A stretch of 5,217 nucleotides of DNA. Source: Geobacter sp. Its GTDB lineage: Bacteria; Desulfobacterota; Desulfuromonadia; Geobacterales; Geobacteraceae. The stretch is taken from assembly GCA_003490025.1 (NCBI GenBank), contig DNJC01000079.1:25372-30588 (forward strand). The letters are read 5' to 3'. This document shows positions 4,214-5,217 of this stretch, piece after piece. The stretch's first letter is position 1. Every line of letters begins with the position of its first letter. The translations under genes were made by a program, and so were the position numbers. The notes under the pieces are model-generated. The model saw only the letters and a program-made list of their open reading frames with translations, had not been told where the DNA came from and made no database searches.

Positions 4214-5217
4214 TGCGGATTACCTGAGCAGCGCCGAACTCTACGACCCTGCCACCGGGACCTTCTCCGCAACCGGCAGCCTGACAGTGGCTCGTTCCGG
4301 CCACACCGCTACGCTGATGCCCGACGGCAAGGTCCTCGTCGCCGGGGGGTACGGCAAGGACCCGATCCCCGGGGGGTATCGTCTTGGTTCCCTGAGCAGC
4401 GCCCAGCTCTACGACCCTGCCACCGGCGTCTTCTCCGCCACCGGCAGCATGGCAGCGGCTCATAATGGCCACAGCGCTACGTTGCTGCCCAACGGCAAGG
4501 TCCTCATCGTCGAGAGTACCGGTGCCGAACTCTTCGACCCTGCCACCGGCACCTTCTCCGCCACCGGCATCATGGCACAGCCTCGTTCTTCGCACAGCGC
4601 CACGCTGCTGCCCAACGGCAAGGTCCTGGTCGCCGGAGGGTATGATGGGTCTTTCCTGAGCAGCGCCGAACTCTTCGACCCTGCCACCGGCACCTTCTCC
4701 GCCACCGGAAGCCTGAGCGGGCCACGGGAAAATCATAGCGCGACCCTGCTGCCCAACGGCAGGGTCCTCGTCGTCGGGGGGAATAGCGACAGCGGAATTC
4801 AACGAAGGAGTGTCGAACTCTACGAATCTGCCACCGGCACCTTCTCCTCAACCGGCAGCATGGCAGCGGCGCGTTATCAGCACAGCGCGACACTTTTGCC
4901 CGGCGGTAAGGTCCTCGTCGCGGGGGGGCGTGGCGATTCGGGTTCCCTGAACGACGCCGAACTCCACGACCCTACCACCGGCACCTTCTCCGTCACCGGC
5001 AGCATGGCAGCGACTCGTTTTGCCCACAGCGCTACGCTGCTGCCAAACGGCAAGGTCCTCGTCGCCGGAGGATATGGGCCTAACAATAACAGCGCCGAAC
5101 TCTATGACCCAGCCACCGGCACCTTCTCGGCCACCGGCAGCATGGCAGCGCCTCGTTATCAGCACAGCGCGACGCTGCTGCCCAGCGGCAAGGTCCTCGT
5201 CGTCGGGGGATATGGCG
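4083..5217 (+). CDS. Kelch-repeat protein, main part, open to the window edge (3' partial)
   Basis: From 4083 the reading is open for 378 codons to the end of the window without a stop, and every unit is a kelch repeat. Each has the order SSAELYDPATGTFSATGS, a variable MAAAR-type segment, HSATLLPNGKVLVAGG, and a variable loop. The GG pair, the LYDP or LFDP aromatic and the GTFS aromatic fit the kelch pattern. The ATG at 4083 is probably not a true start: it lacks a Shine-Dalgarno and a signal peptide, and falls inside a repeat unit. It is best read as the continuation of the gene starting at 3698, giving more than 506 residues if one G is removed. Unit 5 lacks the GG pair, reading VLIVESTGAELFDP. 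Low codon variation between units suggests recent repeat amplification or gene conversion. Confidence 0.85.
   Translation, partial: MSSAELYDPATGTFSATGSMVAARAGHTATLLQNGKVLVVGGNNADYLSSAELYDPATGTFSATGSLTVARSGHTATLMPDGKVLVAGGYGKDPIPGGYRLGSLSSAQLYDPATGVFSATGSMAAAHNGHSATLLPNGKVLIVESTGAELFDPATGTFSATGIMAQPRSSHSATLLPNGKVLVAGGYDGSFLSSAELFDPATGTFSATGSLSGPRENHSATLLPNGRVLVVGGNSDSGIQRRSVELYESATGTFSSTGSMAAARYQHSATLLPGGKVLVAGGRGDSGSLNDAELHDPTTGTFSVTGSMAATRFAHSATLLPNGKVLVAGGYGPNNNSAELYDPATGTFSATGSMAAPRYQHSATLLPSGKVLVVGGYG

Larger units (their letters stand above)
3947..5217 (+). repeat. Nine tandem kelch-coding repeat units
   Basis: Units, marked by the codons for A-E-L or A-Q-L (V-E-L once), begin at 3947, 4092, 4233, 4401, 4524, 4665, 4812, 4956 and 5094. 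Spacings are 145, 141, 168, 123, 141, 147, 144 and 138 bp, so each unit encodes 41-56 residues. The block encoding DPATGTFSATGSM is almost identical in DNA from unit to unit, while the loop after the GG pair varies in length and sequence. Nine units exceed the six or seven blades of one propeller, so two propellers or a larger array are likely. The array continues beyond the window. Confidence 0.9.

Noticed and set aside
4023..4802. Long minus-strand open frame of 259 codons opposite the kelch array
   Set aside because: It is a regular echo of the kelch repeats (repeated Gly/Ala/Glu-rich units), lacks a Shine-Dalgarno, and arises because the repeated GC-rich codons give no stops in the antisense frame.

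Overview
The window looks like chromosomal DNA from a GC-rich anaerobic bacterium of the Geobacter type (Desulfuromonadota). That placement is an inference. It rests on a YedF-type selenium/sulfur protein, G/C-tract palindromic repeats between genes and a secreted kelch-repeat protein with Geobacter-like repeat units. No rRNA, complete tRNA or CRISPR array was found.

Layout. Positions 1-292 hold no recognisable gene. A strong hairpin (293-328) then ends a leftward two-gene operon: yedF (898-1488, a TusA-like domain joined to a DsrE-like domain) followed after 19 nt by a 176-residue protein with a probable RelE/ParE-like core (348-878). A 264-bp divergent intergenic region follows. It carries a good sigma-70-type promoter (1698-1726) for a rightward pair: a nucleoside 2-deoxyribosyltransferase-family enzyme (1753-2223) and a small membrane-anchored DUF3592-like protein (2242-2637). 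From 2638 to 3018 there is no gene but a nested repeat: a 199-bp MITE-like element with 18-bp terminal inverted repeats and exact 11-bp flanking direct repeats, sitting inside an older G/C-rich palindromic repeat. Next comes a leftward DUF167/YggU-family gene (3019-3318) with its own consensus-like promoter (3360-3388). A roughly 300-bp region with two small tandem hairpins separates it from a rightward kelch-repeat gene that starts at 3698 and runs off the window.

The kelch gene is broken in this sequence. A run of seven G at 4075-4081 shifts the frame by one base: the first frame stops at 4213, while the kelch reading continues without a stop in the next frame from 4083 to the window end. 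Removing one G restores a single reading of more than 506 codons. This could be phase variation, a real mutation or a sequencing error.

How the genes relate. The only convincing operons are yedF with the RelE-like gene, and the deoxyribosyltransferase with the DUF3592-like gene. The rest look like independent units. I see no complete new defence or metabolic system here. The best leads are the MITE-like element with its target-site duplication, the poly-G frameshift in the surface/secreted kelch protein, and the YedF plus RelE-like pair.
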